This document shows positions 26,322 through 36,480 of a stretch of 51,790 nucleotides of DNA, one piece after another (position 1 is the stretch's first letter; each line of letters opens with the position of its first letter). The translations under genes were made by a program, and so were the position numbers. The DNA lies in assembly GCA_001873065.1 (NCBI GenBank), contig MNYM01000006.1:1-51790 (forward strand), read 5' to 3'. Below the pieces are notes generated by a model. That model searched no databases and was not told the DNA's origin. It saw only the letters and a list, made by a program, of their open reading frames with translations. The DNA is from Flavobacteriaceae bacterium CG2_30_31_66 (GTDB lineage: Bacteria > Bacteroidota > Bacteroidia > Flavobacteriales > Flavobacteriaceae).

Positions 26322-27413
26322 ATGAAACGGAATAAAAAACACCTTTTTTTAATAGCATTATTACCTGTTCAATATGTGGTGATTCAGCTTCTTTCAAAGA
26401 ATCCTGAGTTGATAGAAAACTATTACTCTACAGGTTTTTATCCACCTATTGCTATTTTTTTTAGAGTACTTTTTGGATGGATTTCTTTTTCATTTGGTGA
26501 TATTTTACTATTTATTTCCATCTTTTTATTGTTGCGTTTTTTGTTTCTTTTAATCAAAACAAAATTTCAGTTTTTTATTCCTAAAATAGTTCATCTTTTA
26601 GCCATTATTTCTATTTTATATGGTTGTTTTTACCTTTTTTGGGGGCTGAATTATTACAGAGAACCACTTTCTAAAAATCTAAAATTTGAACAAAAGAAGT
26701 ACACAACTGATGAGTTGAACAATCTTACAAAACATCTGTTAGAAAAATTAAATTTATCTCAAATCAGCATCACTAAAAATGATTCTTTGAAAGTTAAAAA
26801 TCCTTATCATCAAAAGGAAATGTATCAAATTGCTGTAGAGAGTTATCGTACTTTAGCCCAAAAATATCCACAGTTTTCATATCAATTTCCTTCCGTAAAA
26901 AGTTCGTTGATGAGTTTGTTGCAATCCTATAATGGCACTTCAGGGTATTTCAATCCTTTGACCGGTGAGGCGCAAGTAAATTCGAGAATTCCTAAAACGA
27001 GTTATCCAACAACAACTTGTCATGAAATAGCTCATCAATTGGGATTTGCTGCTGAAAATGAAGCAAATTTTATTGGTTTTTTGGCTGCAAATTCGAGTGA
27101 TGATGCGTATTTCAAATACGCAAGTTATAGAATGGCTTTTGGATATTGCATTTCTGAATTGCGAAAAAGAGAACCTGAAAAACAAGCTTTGCTGATGAAA
27201 TCCGTAAACGTTGGAATTTTAAAAGATTTTAAAGAGAGTTTTGATTTTTGGGAACACTATCAAAACCCTTTTGAACCATTGATTAAGAAAGGATATGATG
27301 CTTATTTGAAAGCCAACAATCAACAAAAAGGAGTTGATTCTTACAATTATGTGGTGGATTTGTTGATTTCACATTTTGAAAAAAATGAATATGAAAACAC
27401 AAATTTAAATTAG
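26322..27413 (+). CDS. DUF3810 family membrane protein with zinc-protease-like motif
   Basis: A 363-residue protein from ATG 26322; the longer frame from TTG 26274 adds an unlikely second hydrophobic start. Three N-terminal membrane helices (about 8-25, 45-75, 85-110) precede a soluble domain with HEIAHQ (234-239) and a following ENEANFIGF, an HExxH...E pattern like gluzincin proteases. The preceding AQVNSRIPKTSYPTTTC is conserved in DUF3810. The protein may be a membrane-bound metalloprotease, but no substrate is known. It is divergent from dnaB. Confidence 0.8.
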   Translation: MKRNKKHLFLIALLPVQYVVIQLLSKNPELIENYYSTGFYPPIAIFFRVLFGWISFSFGDILLFISIFLLLRFLFLLIKTKFQFFIPKIVHLLAIISILYGCFYLFWGLNYYREPLSKNLKFEQKKYTTDELNNLTKHLLEKLNLSQISITKNDSLKVKNPYHQKEMYQIAVESYRTLAQKYPQFSYQFPSVKSSLMSLLQSYNGTSGYFNPLTGEAQVNSRIPKTSYPTTTCHEIAHQLGFAAENEANFIGFLAANSSDDAYFKYASYRMAFGYCISELRKREPEKQALLMKSVNVGILKDFKESFDFWEHYQNPFEPLIKKGYDAYLKANNQQKGVDSYNYVVDLLISHFEKNEYENTNLN

Positions 27414-27421
27414 ATTTTTTT

Positions 27422-27480
27422 TCCATGGATTCACGAATTATTTATTCGTTAAAAGTAGAAAAAATTGTGAATTCGTAGCT
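27422..27480. repeat. Dispersed intergenic repeat, copy 2
   Basis: CCATGGATTCACGAATT and AATTGTGAATTCGTAGC bracket an AT-rich core. ATTCACgAATT and AATTgTGAAT are inverted copies of each other, so this copy can form a stem. It resembles copy 1 at 18337-18382 in both halves and order. Confidence 0.5.
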
Positions 27481-27622
27481 CACATTTTCTAATATTACTT
27501 TCAATCAAAAACTAAATATTTCATTTCATTCTCTTAAATTTATGTTAAAGTGAATTTAAAATCCTTCAATCCAAATTCAACTCGATATATTTAAATCCAA
27601 TTCAAAAATAATTCAAACATTT

Positions 27623-30589
27623 ATGAGAAAACTACTATTCGTACTCTTTTTCTTGTCGATTTCTTTAGCAAATGCTCAAGATTACTTTCCGACAAATTCT
27701 GGAGTAAAAACAACTAAAAGCTCGTTAATTGCTTTTACAAATGCCACCATTTATGTCACTCACGAACAAATTATCCAAAAAGGAACGTTGTTAGTGAAAG
27801 ATGAAAAAGTTGTAGAAGTTGGAAAATCTGTAAAAATTCCTGAAGGAACAAAAATCATTGATTTAGATGGAAAAATGATTTATCCATCATTTATTGATAT
27901 TTATTCTGATTTTGGTATTGCAAAGCCCAAAAGAAACCCTTCAGATTCAAGATCTGCTCAATACGAAGCTGAAAGAGAAGGCTATTATTGGAACGATCAC
28001 ATTCGTCCAGAAACCAATCCAATTGAAGATTTTAAATTTGACTCAAAAAAAGCAACAGAACTTTTAGCTGCGGGTTTTGGAACTGTAAACACTCATTTAC
28101 AAGACGGAATTATTCGCGGAAATGGCTTGTTAGTGACGTTAAATCCAAGTACTACAAATGCTTACCGAATTTTAGATTCCCAATCCGCACAATTTTTATC
28201 CTTCGCAAAAAGCGTGAAATCAAGACAATCCTATCCTTCCTCAAAAATGGGTGTAATGGCTTTGTTGCGTCAAGTGTATTTGGATGCTAATTGGTATGCC
28301 AAAGGAAATATGAAAAACAAAGATTTGGCTTTGGAAGCATTAAATAAAAATAAAAATTTAGTGCAGATTTTTGAAACTGGTGATCATTTAGATGCAGTTA
28401 GAGCTGATAAAGTGGGTGATGAATTTGGAATTCAATACACCATTGTAGGTTCAGGAGATGAATTTGAGAGAATTAACGACATCAAAAAAACAAATGCTAC
28501 TTTCATTATTCCTATTGATTTTAAAAATCCTTATGATGTTTCAAATCCGTTGTTGGCTGAGCAAATATCATTAAGAGATATGCGTAAATGGAATCAAGAT
28601 CCATCAAATTTATCCGTTTTAGAAAAAAATGGAGTGCCATTCGCGTTGACAACTTACAAATTGAAATCTGCGGAAACGTTTCATAAAAATTTACAAAAAG
28701 CCATTGAATATGGTTTTGACAAAAAAGCAGCATTGGCTTCATTGACAACAATTCCTGCTTCAATTATTGGAAATACAACTGTTGGAAATTTAAATAAAGG
28801 AAGTTTTGCGAATTTCATTATTACTTCTGGAGACGTTTTTGATGCTTCATCAATCATTCATGAAAATTGGGTTCAAGGTGAACAAAATATCATTAATGAT
28901 ATGAATATCAAGGATATTACTGGAGACTATATGCTATCTGTAAATGGTAAAAATTACGATTTAGCCATTACAGGAAAAGGTGCAAAACAAACTGGAACAA
29001 TCAAAATGGGTGATAAAAAAATTACCTCAAAATTTTCTTTTGAAAACGATTGGATTGAAATAACTATTGATGATGGAGGTTTTTCACGATTGATGGGAAA
29101 AATTATCAATGTTGCAAATGTGATGGAAGGGAGTGCTTTTGACACAAAAGGAAACAAAACTTTCTGGTCTGCAAGCAAAAAAGTAGCTAAGAAAGTTGAT
29201 GAAAAAAAGGATGAAAAAAAATCCGAAAAAGAAATTGTGGTGATGCCTGTTAGTTTTCCAAATGTTGGATTTGGAAATTACACACAACCAAAAACGGAGA
29301 CTATTTTAATTAAAAATACCACAGTTTGGACTAGTGAAGCTGCAGGAATTTTAAAAAATAGTGACGTTTTGTTAAAAGATGGAAAAATTTCGAAGATTGG
29401 CAAAAATCTTTCTGCAAAAGGCGCCATTGAAATCGATGGAACAGGCAAACATCTAACTGCAGGAATCATTGATGAACACTCGCATATTGCCACATCAGCA
29501 GTCAATGAGGGCGCACACAATTCATCCGCAGAAGTTACTATTGAAGATGTTGTTGATCCAACAGACATCAACATTTACAGAAATATTTCAGGAGGAACAA
29601 CAACCTCTCAAATTTTACACGGCTCTGCAAATCCAATTGGAGGACGTTCAGCCATCATCAAACTAAAATGGGGAGAAAATGCCGAAAATATGATTTATAA
29701 AAATTCACCAAAGTTTATCAAATTCGCTTTGGGTGAAAATGTAAAACAATCAAGAAGCACGAATGGTACTCGTTTTCCACAATCTAGAATGGGTGTTGAA
29801 CAAGTTTTTATTGATTATTTTACCAGAGCTAAAGAATATGAAACGTTGAAAAAAAGTGGACAACCGTATAGAAAAGATTACGAAATGGAGACTTTGGTGG
29901 AAATTTTAAATGGTGAGCGTTTTATTTCTTGTCATTCTTATGTGCAATCAGAAATAAATATGTTGATGAAAGTAGCTGACAAATTCAATTTTAAAATCAA
30001 TACTTTTACCCATATTTTGGAAGGCTATAAGGTGGCTGATAAAATGATAAAACATGGAGTTGGTGGATCTACTTTTTCAGATTGGTGGGCTTATAAATAT
30101 GAAGTAAATGACGCAATTCCTTTCAATGCAGCCATTATGCACAACGCTGGAGTTACAGTTGCTATCAATTCTGATGACCGAGAAATGTCAAGAAGATTGA
30201 ATCAAGAAGCTGCTAAAACCGTAAAATATGGTGGTGTTTCTGAATTGGAAGCTTGGAAAATGGTGACTATAAATCCTGCAAAATTATTGCATATTGATGA
30301 TAAAGTAGGCAGTATCAAGGAAGGAAAAGATGCTGATGTTGTTTTATGGAGCAATCATCCAATGTCAATTTATGCAAAAGTAGAAAAAACAATTATTGAA
30401 GGAAAAGTATTTTTTGATATAGTTGAAGATTTGAAAAAACGTGAGGCAATCAAGGAAGAAAAAAGTAAAATCATCAATATGATGTTGAAAGAAAAAATGG
30501 GTGGTGCAAAAACGCAAGTCCCCATGAAACGTGAAGATCGTAATTTTCATTGTGATACTTTAGAAGAACTTAAAAGCGAAAAAAGATGA
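27623..30589 (+). CDS. Exported tandem amidohydrolase (two amidohydrolase domains)
   Basis: A 988-residue protein with signal peptide RKLLFVLFFLSISLANAQ and two amidohydrolase-like domains. The first (about 30-440) has a composite beta domain and YPSFIDIYSDFG where active members have PGxxDxHxH, so it lacks the metal-binding pair. A charged linker lies at about 515-540 (KKVDEKKDEKKSEKE). The second (about 555-960) has TAGIIDEHSHIA with the metal-binding HxH, CHSY and THILEGYK for later histidines, and NSDDREMSRR for the catalytic Asp. It probably acts in the periplasm on cyclic amides or peptides. It overlaps the next gene by four bases. Confidence 0.85.
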   Translation: MRKLLFVLFFLSISLANAQDYFPTNSGVKTTKSSLIAFTNATIYVTHEQIIQKGTLLVKDEKVVEVGKSVKIPEGTKIIDLDGKMIYPSFIDIYSDFGIAKPKRNPSDSRSAQYEAEREGYYWNDHIRPETNPIEDFKFDSKKATELLAAGFGTVNTHLQDGIIRGNGLLVTLNPSTTNAYRILDSQSAQFLSFAKSVKSRQSYPSSKMGVMALLRQVYLDANWYAKGNMKNKDLALEALNKNKNLVQIFETGDHLDAVRADKVGDEFGIQYTIVGSGDEFERINDIKKTNATFIIPIDFKNPYDVSNPLLAEQISLRDMRKWNQDPSNLSVLEKNGVPFALTTYKLKSAETFHKNLQKAIEYGFDKKAALASLTTIPASIIGNTTVGNLNKGSFANFIITSGDVFDASSIIHENWVQGEQNIINDMNIKDITGDYMLSVNGKNYDLAITGKGAKQTGTIKMGDKKITSKFSFENDWIEITIDDGGFSRLMGKIINVANVMEGSAFDTKGNKTFWSASKKVAKKVDEKKDEKKSEKEIVVMPVSFPNVGFGNYTQPKTETILIKNTTVWTSEAAGILKNSDVLLKDGKISKIGKNLSAKGAIEIDGTGKHLTAGIIDEHSHIATSAVNEGAHNSSAEVTIEDVVDPTDINIYRNISGGTTTSQILHGSANPIGGRSAIIKLKWGENAENMIYKNSPKFIKFALGENVKQSRSTNGTRFPQSRMGVEQVFIDYFTRAKEYETLKKSGQPYRKDYEMETLVEILNGERFISCHSYVQSEINMLMKVADKFNFKINTFTHILEGYKVADKMIKHGVGGSTFSDWWAYKYEVNDAIPFNAAIMHNAGVTVAINSDDREMSRRLNQEAAKTVKYGGVSELEAWKMVTINPAKLLHIDDKVGSIKEGKDADVVLWSNHPMSIYAKVEKTIIEGKVFFDIVEDLKKREAIKEEKSKIINMMLKEKMGGAKTQVPMKREDRNFHCDTLEELKSEKR

Positions 30590-31881
30590 AAAATATAATT
30601 ATAATAATATTGTTTTTTGCTTTTGTAGGAAACATAATTGCACAACAAACACCCGCATCAAAGCAAATCACAGCTTTTTCAATTGAAGGAGCAACAGCAC
30701 ATTTGGGAAATGGTCAAGTCATTGAAAACTCTCTGATAATGTTTGAAAATGGCAAAATCACTTTTGTAGGAAGTGCCATGATGAAAATTGCCAGAATGGG
30801 AACTATCATCAAAGCGGATGGAAAACACGTTTATCCTGGATTTATTGCTCTAAATTCAGCATTAGGTTTGGTAGAAATTGACGCTGTAAAAGCCAGTAAT
30901 GATGAAACTGAAATCGGTATTATGAATCCTCATGTGCGCAGTTTAATTGCCTATAATGCTGAAAGCAAAGTAGTTGAATCCATGAGACCCAATGGTGTTT
31001 TGATGGCGCAAATTACACCAAGAGGCGCAACAATTTCAGGAACTTCTTCCGTAGTTCAATTGGATGCTTGGAATTGGGAAGATGCTACTATCAAAACAAA
31101 TGACGCAATTCATTTAAATTGGCCTGAAAGTTTTACCACAGGAAGATGGTGGTTAGGTGAAGACCCTGCATTAAAACCAAATCCTGAGTATTCAAAAAAT
31201 GTCGAGAAAATCAATTCATTTTTTACAGATGCAAAACAATATTTAGCATCAAAATCTGATAAAAAACATTTGCCATTTGCAGCAACAAAAGGCTTATTTG
31301 ACGGTTCTCAAAAATTGTTTATTCACGTAAATGGCGAAAAAGAAATTACAGATGCCATCACAATGAGTAAAGAATTGGGCATCAATAATTTAGTAATTGT
31401 TCGTGGTGAAGGTGCAGAAAAAGTAACAGATTTGTTAGTAAAACTCAACATTCCTGTAATTATAAACAGACCTCACAGAAATCCAAATAGCGAAGATGAT
31501 GCCTATGATGACACCTACACAATTGCAAAAACCTTACAAGAAAAAGGTGTTTTGGTTGGTTTAGGAATGGAAGGTCAAATGGAACGAATGAACACAAGAA
31601 ATTTACCTTTCTACGCAGGAACTTTTGCGGCTTTTGGCGTTGACAAAGAAAAAGCTGCTCAAATGATTACAGGAGATGCAGCAAAAATTTTAGGCATTGA
31701 TGCATTTGCAGGAACTTTAGAAGTTGGAAAAGATGCTACTTTATTTATTTCTGAAGGTGATGCGTTGGATATGAGAACAAATCAAATTTCAGAAGCATTT
31801 ATTCAAGGTCGAAAAATTAGCTTAGAAAGTCATCAAACCACACTTTGGAAACGATATTCAGAGAAATACAAATCAAAATAA
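30586..31881 (+). CDS. Exported amidohydrolase-like protein lacking HxH
   Basis: A 431-residue protein with signal peptide IIIIILFFAFVGNIIA. It is an amidohydrolase by its composite beta-sheet start and C-terminal GKDATLFISEGDALD, which matches GKDADVVLW of the preceding gene. At the position of the metal HxH it has YPGFIALNSALG, so the first metal site is gone, and the later histidines are not evident. It is probably a non-catalytic partner of the tandem enzyme. It starts at ATG overlapping the preceding stop (ATGA) and ends before a strong terminator. Confidence 0.82.
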   Translation: MKNIIIIILFFAFVGNIIAQQTPASKQITAFSIEGATAHLGNGQVIENSLIMFENGKITFVGSAMMKIARMGTIIKADGKHVYPGFIALNSALGLVEIDAVKASNDETEIGIMNPHVRSLIAYNAESKVVESMRPNGVLMAQITPRGATISGTSSVVQLDAWNWEDATIKTNDAIHLNWPESFTTGRWWLGEDPALKPNPEYSKNVEKINSFFTDAKQYLASKSDKKHLPFAATKGLFDGSQKLFIHVNGEKEITDAITMSKELGINNLVIVRGEGAEKVTDLLVKLNIPVIINRPHRNPNSEDDAYDDTYTIAKTLQEKGVLVGLGMEGQMERMNTRNLPFYAGTFAAFGVDKEKAAQMITGDAAKILGIDAFAGTLEVGKDATLFISEGDALDMRTNQISEAFIQGRKISLESHQTTLWKRYSEKYKSK

Positions 31882-31890
31882 TACCATCAA

Positions 31891-31914
31891 AAAGGCTCGC
31901 AATTGCGAGCCTTT
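31891..31914 (+). terminator. Terminator of amidohydrolase operon
   Basis: AAAGGCTCGC AATT GCGAGCCTTT is a perfect palindrome with a GC-rich stem followed by T-rich sequence, ten bases after the stop. Confidence 0.85.
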
Positions 31915-32068
31915 TTTAATGAAGACAATTATGACTTTAGATTTTTTCGATTTCCTTTTCCTAACAAAATTCCCCTAAAATTTTATTTTTTTTTATAATT
32001 CGAATTTAATCTTAAAGACATTGCAAATATTGTTTACTTTTCTATTCAAAACAATACCTACAATTAGG

Positions 32069-32076
32069 TATTTTTG
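32069..32076 (+). promoter_or_regulatory. -7 element of SpoU methyltransferase gene
   Basis: TATTTTTG matches TAnnTTTG. It overlaps the GTG at 32076 that would be the longest start, so translation must begin downstream, at ATG 32091. Confidence 0.6.
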
Positions 32077-32090
32077 TGTTTTATATCAAA

Positions 32091-32876
32091 ATGAAAGAAA
32101 TCACTAGTATTCAAAATCCTTTTATCAAAAATATACTCAAATTGCAAGAAAAAGCAAGAGAGCGAAAAAAACAAGGCTTTTTTTTGATTGAAGGAAAAAG
32201 AGAAATTCAATTGGCAAAAAAAGGAGGTTACGAAATCACCTCTCTCCTATTTTTATCAACCGTAATAAATGACACTTTACTTATTGATTTTCAGGATATT
32301 GAACAAATTTTGATATCACAAGAAATTTATGATAAATTGGCTTACAGAAATACTACTGAGGGATTTTTAGCAATTGCAAAAACAAAATCTTTATCACTTT
32401 CTGATATCAAACTTTCTGAAAACTCTTTGATTTTAGTGGCAGAAAGTATTGAAAAACCTGGAAATTTAGGCGCTATTTTACGCACTGCAGATGCTGCAAA
32501 TATAAATGCTGTTTTGATTGCTGACGCAAAAAGCGATTTGTACAATCCTAATATTATTCGTTCTAGTGTGGGCTGTGTATTTACGAATCAAATTGCAATA
32601 GGAACTTCTGAAGAAATTATTACTTTTTTGAGAGAAAAAAAAATTCAAATTTTTGCTGCAACTTTGCAAAATTCTAATGAATATTATCTCGAAAATTTTA
32701 CAAAACCATCTGCCATTGTTGTTGGTACAGAAGATACAGGCTTAACAGAAATTTGGCGAACAAATGCCACTCAAAACATCAATATTCCCATGCAAGGAAT
32801 GATTGATTCAATGAATGTTTCTGTGGCAGCAGCGATTTTATTATTTGAAGCAAAAAGACAACGAAATTTCAAATAA
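32091..32876 (+). CDS. SpoU/TrmH family RNA methyltransferase
   Basis: A 261-residue SPOUT enzyme that methylates ribose 2'-OH in tRNA or rRNA using SAM. An N-terminal substrate-binding domain of the TrmH/RlmB type (residues 1-90, with ARERKKQGFFLIEGKREI) precedes the catalytic domain with EKPGNLGAILRTADA (motif 1), VVGTEDTGL (motif 2) and IPMQGMIDSMNVSVAAAILLFE (motif 3, the knot). The target nucleotide cannot be read. The next gene starts about 5 bases after the stop, giving a two-gene unit. Confidence 0.88.
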   Translation: MKEITSIQNPFIKNILKLQEKARERKKQGFFLIEGKREIQLAKKGGYEITSLLFLSTVINDTLLIDFQDIEQILISQEIYDKLAYRNTTEGFLAIAKTKSLSLSDIKLSENSLILVAESIEKPGNLGAILRTADAANINAVLIADAKSDLYNPNIIRSSVGCVFTNQIAIGTSEEIITFLREKKIQIFAATLQNSNEYYLENFTKPSAIVVGTEDTGLTEIWRTNATQNINIPMQGMIDSMNVSVAAAILLFEAKRQRNFK

Positions 32877-32880
32877 TTTT

Positions 32881-34113
32881 ATGAACTCAACTATTTTATT
32901 TTACATAATCATCAGTATTTTACTTTTTGATTTTTTGTTTGATTCGTATCTTACTTTTTTAAATAACAAACACTTTGATGATAAAATTCCAAAAAAATTA
33001 GCAGATGTTTATGATGAAGAGGCTTATAAAAAATCACAAGCTTACAAAAAAGAAAATGCAAAGTTTTCAACAATAACATCCTTATTTTCAATTAGTGTAA
33101 CATTGCTATTTTTCTTTCTAGAAGGCTTTAAATTGCTAGATGATTTTGCAAGAAGTTTTACTAATAATCCCATTTTAGTTGCGTTGATATTTTTCGGAAT
33201 TATGATGTTTGGGTTCGATATTTTGTCAACTCCTTTTTCCTATTACAAAACTTTTGTAATTGAGGAAGAATTCGGATTTAATAAAACCACCAAAATAATA
33301 TTTTGGACAGACAAACTAAAAGGTTGGCTCATGAGCATTGTTTTAGGTGGTGGAATTTTATCAATTGTCATTTTATTTTATCAATATAATGCTGATTATT
33401 TTTGGATTTACACTTGGATTTTGATTGTAGTTTTTTCTGTTTTTATGAATCTTTTTTACGCCAAATTGATTGTTCCTATCTTCAACAAACAAACTCCATT
33501 AGAAGATGGTGAATTGAAAACTGCTATTGAAAATTATGCTCAAAAAGTAGGTTTTAAATTGCAAAATATCTTTGTGATTGATGGCTCAAAACGATCCACA
33601 AAAGCAAATGCTTATTTTTCTGGTTTTGGTTCTCAAAAAAGAATTACTTTATATGATACGCTCATCAATGATTTAGAAACCGATGAAATAGTTGCTGTTT
33701 TAGCGCATGAAGTGGGACATTATAAACGCAAACACATCATTTTTAACATGACTATTTCACTCATTTTAACAGGTTTTATGCTTTATTTAGTTTCGATTTT
33801 TATCAGTTCTCCCCTATTATCAAATGCAATGAGTGTTACCATTCCGAGTTTTCATATTGGATTGATTGCTTTCGGAATCTTATATTCACCTATTTCAGAA
33901 ATCACTGGTTTACTAATGAATATTGTTTCCAGAAAATTCGAATATCAAGCAGATAATTATGCGAAAGACACTTTTGATGGGAAATTCTTAGTTTCATCAC
34001 TCAAAAAATTATCAAAAAATAGTTTGAGTAATTTAACGCCTCATCCTGCATACGTTTTTGTGCATTATTCACACCCAAGATTGTTGCAACGAATTGAAAA
34101 TTTAGAATCCTAA
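32881..34113 (+). CDS. M48 family metallopeptidase (Ste24/CAAX-prenyl protease type)
   Basis: A 410-residue membrane protease from ATG 32881; the upstream in-frame codons overlap the methyltransferase gene. It has about six membrane helices with the zinc motif HEVGH (276-280) and a third ligand in a later EYQADNYA motif, as in Ste24. EEFGFNKTT and SKRSTKANAYFSG are typical of the family. Family members clear abnormal membrane proteins or process prenylated ones; in bacteria the former is more likely. Cellular location is the inner membrane. Confidence 0.88.
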   Translation: MNSTILFYIIISILLFDFLFDSYLTFLNNKHFDDKIPKKLADVYDEEAYKKSQAYKKENAKFSTITSLFSISVTLLFFFLEGFKLLDDFARSFTNNPILVALIFFGIMMFGFDILSTPFSYYKTFVIEEEFGFNKTTKIIFWTDKLKGWLMSIVLGGGILSIVILFYQYNADYFWIYTWILIVVFSVFMNLFYAKLIVPIFNKQTPLEDGELKTAIENYAQKVGFKLQNIFVIDGSKRSTKANAYFSGFGSQKRITLYDTLINDLETDEIVAVLAHEVGHYKRKHIIFNMTISLILTGFMLYLVSIFISSPLLSNAMSVTIPSFHIGLIAFGILYSPISEITGLLMNIVSRKFEYQADNYAKDTFDGKFLVSSLKKLSKNSLSNLTPHPAYVFVHYSHPRLLQRIENLES

Positions 34114-34172
34114 TTGTTGTGTATTACGATTCTAATTTGTAACTTCACTTTTGATTCAAATAAAATCAATTT

Positions 34173-36410
34173 ATGCAAGCTTTGCAATATACAGCAACCT
34201 TAGAAGATGAAAATAAAGAAATTGCAAATCGCTATAAAGATTTGTTGAAAGGAAGTTATGAAGTTTTGTCAAAAGAAGATAAAGAACTCATCAGAAAAGC
34301 ATTTGATGTTGCTTTGGATGCACATTCAAAACAGCGAAGAAAAACAGGAGAACCTTATATTTTTCACCCAATTGCGGTTGCAAAAATTGTAGCGAAAGAG
34401 ATTGGTTTGGGAGCAATTTCTATTGCTGCTGCCTTGTTGCATGATGTGGTTGAAGACACGCACTATAATTTAACGGATATTGAAGAACAATTTGGTGCAA
34501 CTATTGCGAGAATTGTTGATGGATTGACCAAAATTTCTCGTTTGAATAAAGAACAAGATGCATCAATTCAAGCTGAAAATTTCAGAAAAATGCTATTGAC
34601 TTTGAATGATGATGTGCGTGTAATTTTGATAAAAATTGCTGACAGATTGCATAATATGCAAACTATGAATGCAATGCCTGAAAACAAACAGTTGAAAATT
34701 GCTTCCGAAACATTGTATATTTACGCACCTTTGGCTCATAGATTGGGCTTGTATAACATTAAAACTGAATTAGAAGATTTAGGATTAAAATACACAGAAC
34801 CAGAAGTTTATAACGGAATTGTTGCTAAAATAAAAGAAAGTAAAGAAGAACAACAAAATTATTTAGAGCGATTTACAAATACCTTAAAAACAGGATTAGA
34901 CAAAGAAAATTTTTCTTACGAAATTAAAGGACGATTCAAATCTATTTTTTCTATTAGAAGAAAAATGCTGAAGCAAAACGTGACTTTTGAAGAAGTTTAT
35001 GACAAATTTGCCATCAGAATTGTTTTTAAACCAGCATCTGAGGATGAAAAATTTGAAGCATGGAAAATTTATTCAATTGTCACAGATTATTTTAAACCCA
35101 ATCCTTCTCGTTTAAGAGATTGGATTTCACAACCAAAAACCACAGGATATGAAGCACTTCATATCACCGTCATTGGTCCTGATGCTCAATGGGTTGAAGT
35201 TCAAATTCGTTCGGAAAGGATGAATGAAATTGCCGAAAAAGGCTATGCAGCTCATTTTAAATACAAACAAGGAAATGGTTCTGAAAGTGGTTTAGAAAAC
35301 TGGTTGAACAAATTAAAAGAATCATTAGAAAATCAGAGTTTGAATGCGGTAGATTTTGTAGAGGAATTTAAATTAAATTTATACTCCAAAGAAATCTATG
35401 TTTTTACGCCAAAAGGAGAAATAAAATCTTTACCCAAAGATGCAACAGCACTCGATTTTGCCTTTTCTATTCACACAGATATTGGACTAAAATGTAGGGG
35501 TGCAAAGGTAAATGGGAAATTAGTACCTCTAAGTCACCGATTAAATAGTGGAGATCAAATTGAAGTAATCACCACAACAATCAACAAACCAAACGCAAGA
35601 TGGTTGGATTTTGTAATTACGGCAAGAGCAAAAACCAAAATTAGAGTTGCCTTAAAAGAAGAAGAAAAGAAAACTGCTGAAGAAGGAAAAGCTGTTTTAT
35701 CAAGAAAGTTGCGACATCTTAAAATTCCTTTTAACGAGAAAACAATTAATGAGTTGGTTACTTATTTTAAACTAAAAACAAGTTTTGATCTGTTCTATAG
35801 ATTTGGAAATGGCGCTATTGACAATACCCAATTAAAATCTTTTATTGGTCAAAGGAACAGTACTTTCTTAAACTTTTTTAAATCAAAATTACGCAGAAGC
35901 TCTTCAACAAATCATAAAGAAATCATTGAAGATTCTGACGAAATAACTGAAAAATTTGACTCGCTGGTTTTTGGAAAAGAAGAAGAACAGTTAGATTATA
36001 AACTTTCAAAATGCTGTAATCCCATTCCTGGTGATAAAGTTTTTGGTTTTGTAACCATTAATGAAGGCATTAAAGTTCATAAAAATAACTGTCCAAATGC
36101 CATTTCATTACAGTCTAATTATGCTTACAGAATTATTTCTGCAAAGTGGATTGACTCTACAAAACAAGATTTTAAAGTAATTTTACAAATCAATGGGGTT
36201 GATAAAACAGGAATTGTAAATAATGTAACCAGAATAATTTCTAATAATATGGGTGTTTTTATTAACAGCATCAATATTGCCGGAAATGAAGGCGTTTTTG
36301 ACGGAAAAATAGCATTAAGCGTAAAAAACAGCACACAATTGAATAAGTTAATCAAAAGTATTCAAAAAGTTGAAGGCGTTAAAAACGTAGAACGTGTTAA
36401 TAGAATGTAA
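34173..36410 (+). CDS. Bifunctional (p)ppGpp synthetase/hydrolase (RelA/SpoT)
   Basis: A 745-residue long RSH protein. The hydrolase HD domain is intact: H51, H65, HD at 90-91 (ALLHDVVEDT) and DRLHNM at about 157. The synthetase domain follows (about 235-345; FAIRIVF, and RDWISQPKTTGYEALHITV). Then come the TGS domain (about 400-462), a helical region, and a zinc-finger-like CCNPIPGDKV with a C-terminal ACT domain (about 670-745). Both HD and synthetase motifs are present, so it likely makes and degrades (p)ppGpp in the stringent response. It stands between the M48 gene and the Fur-family gene. Confidence 0.95.
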   Translation: MQALQYTATLEDENKEIANRYKDLLKGSYEVLSKEDKELIRKAFDVALDAHSKQRRKTGEPYIFHPIAVAKIVAKEIGLGAISIAAALLHDVVEDTHYNLTDIEEQFGATIARIVDGLTKISRLNKEQDASIQAENFRKMLLTLNDDVRVILIKIADRLHNMQTMNAMPENKQLKIASETLYIYAPLAHRLGLYNIKTELEDLGLKYTEPEVYNGIVAKIKESKEEQQNYLERFTNTLKTGLDKENFSYEIKGRFKSIFSIRRKMLKQNVTFEEVYDKFAIRIVFKPASEDEKFEAWKIYSIVTDYFKPNPSRLRDWISQPKTTGYEALHITVIGPDAQWVEVQIRSERMNEIAEKGYAAHFKYKQGNGSESGLENWLNKLKESLENQSLNAVDFVEEFKLNLYSKEIYVFTPKGEIKSLPKDATALDFAFSIHTDIGLKCRGAKVNGKLVPLSHRLNSGDQIEVITTTINKPNARWLDFVITARAKTKIRVALKEEEKKTAEEGKAVLSRKLRHLKIPFNEKTINELVTYFKLKTSFDLFYRFGNGAIDNTQLKSFIGQRNSTFLNFFKSKLRRSSSTNHKEIIEDSDEITEKFDSLVFGKEEEQLDYKLSKCCNPIPGDKVFGFVTINEGIKVHKNNCPNAISLQSNYAYRIISAKWIDSTKQDFKVILQINGVDKTGIVNNVTRIISNNMGVFINSINIAGNEGVFDGKIALSVKNSTQLNKLIKSIQKVEGVKNVERVNRM

Positions 36411-36452
36411 ATATCATTCCCATAAAAAGCGATTTTAATTCAGAAATAACTG

Positions 36453-36460
36453 TAAATTTG
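36453..36460 (+). promoter_or_regulatory. -7 element of the Fur-family gene
   Basis: TAAATTTG matches TAnnTTTG, 20 bases before the ATG at 36481. purA 29 bases after the Fur-family stop probably shares this transcript. Confidence 0.55.
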
Positions 36461-36480
36461 TGCTTTAAATTTTTTAAAAT

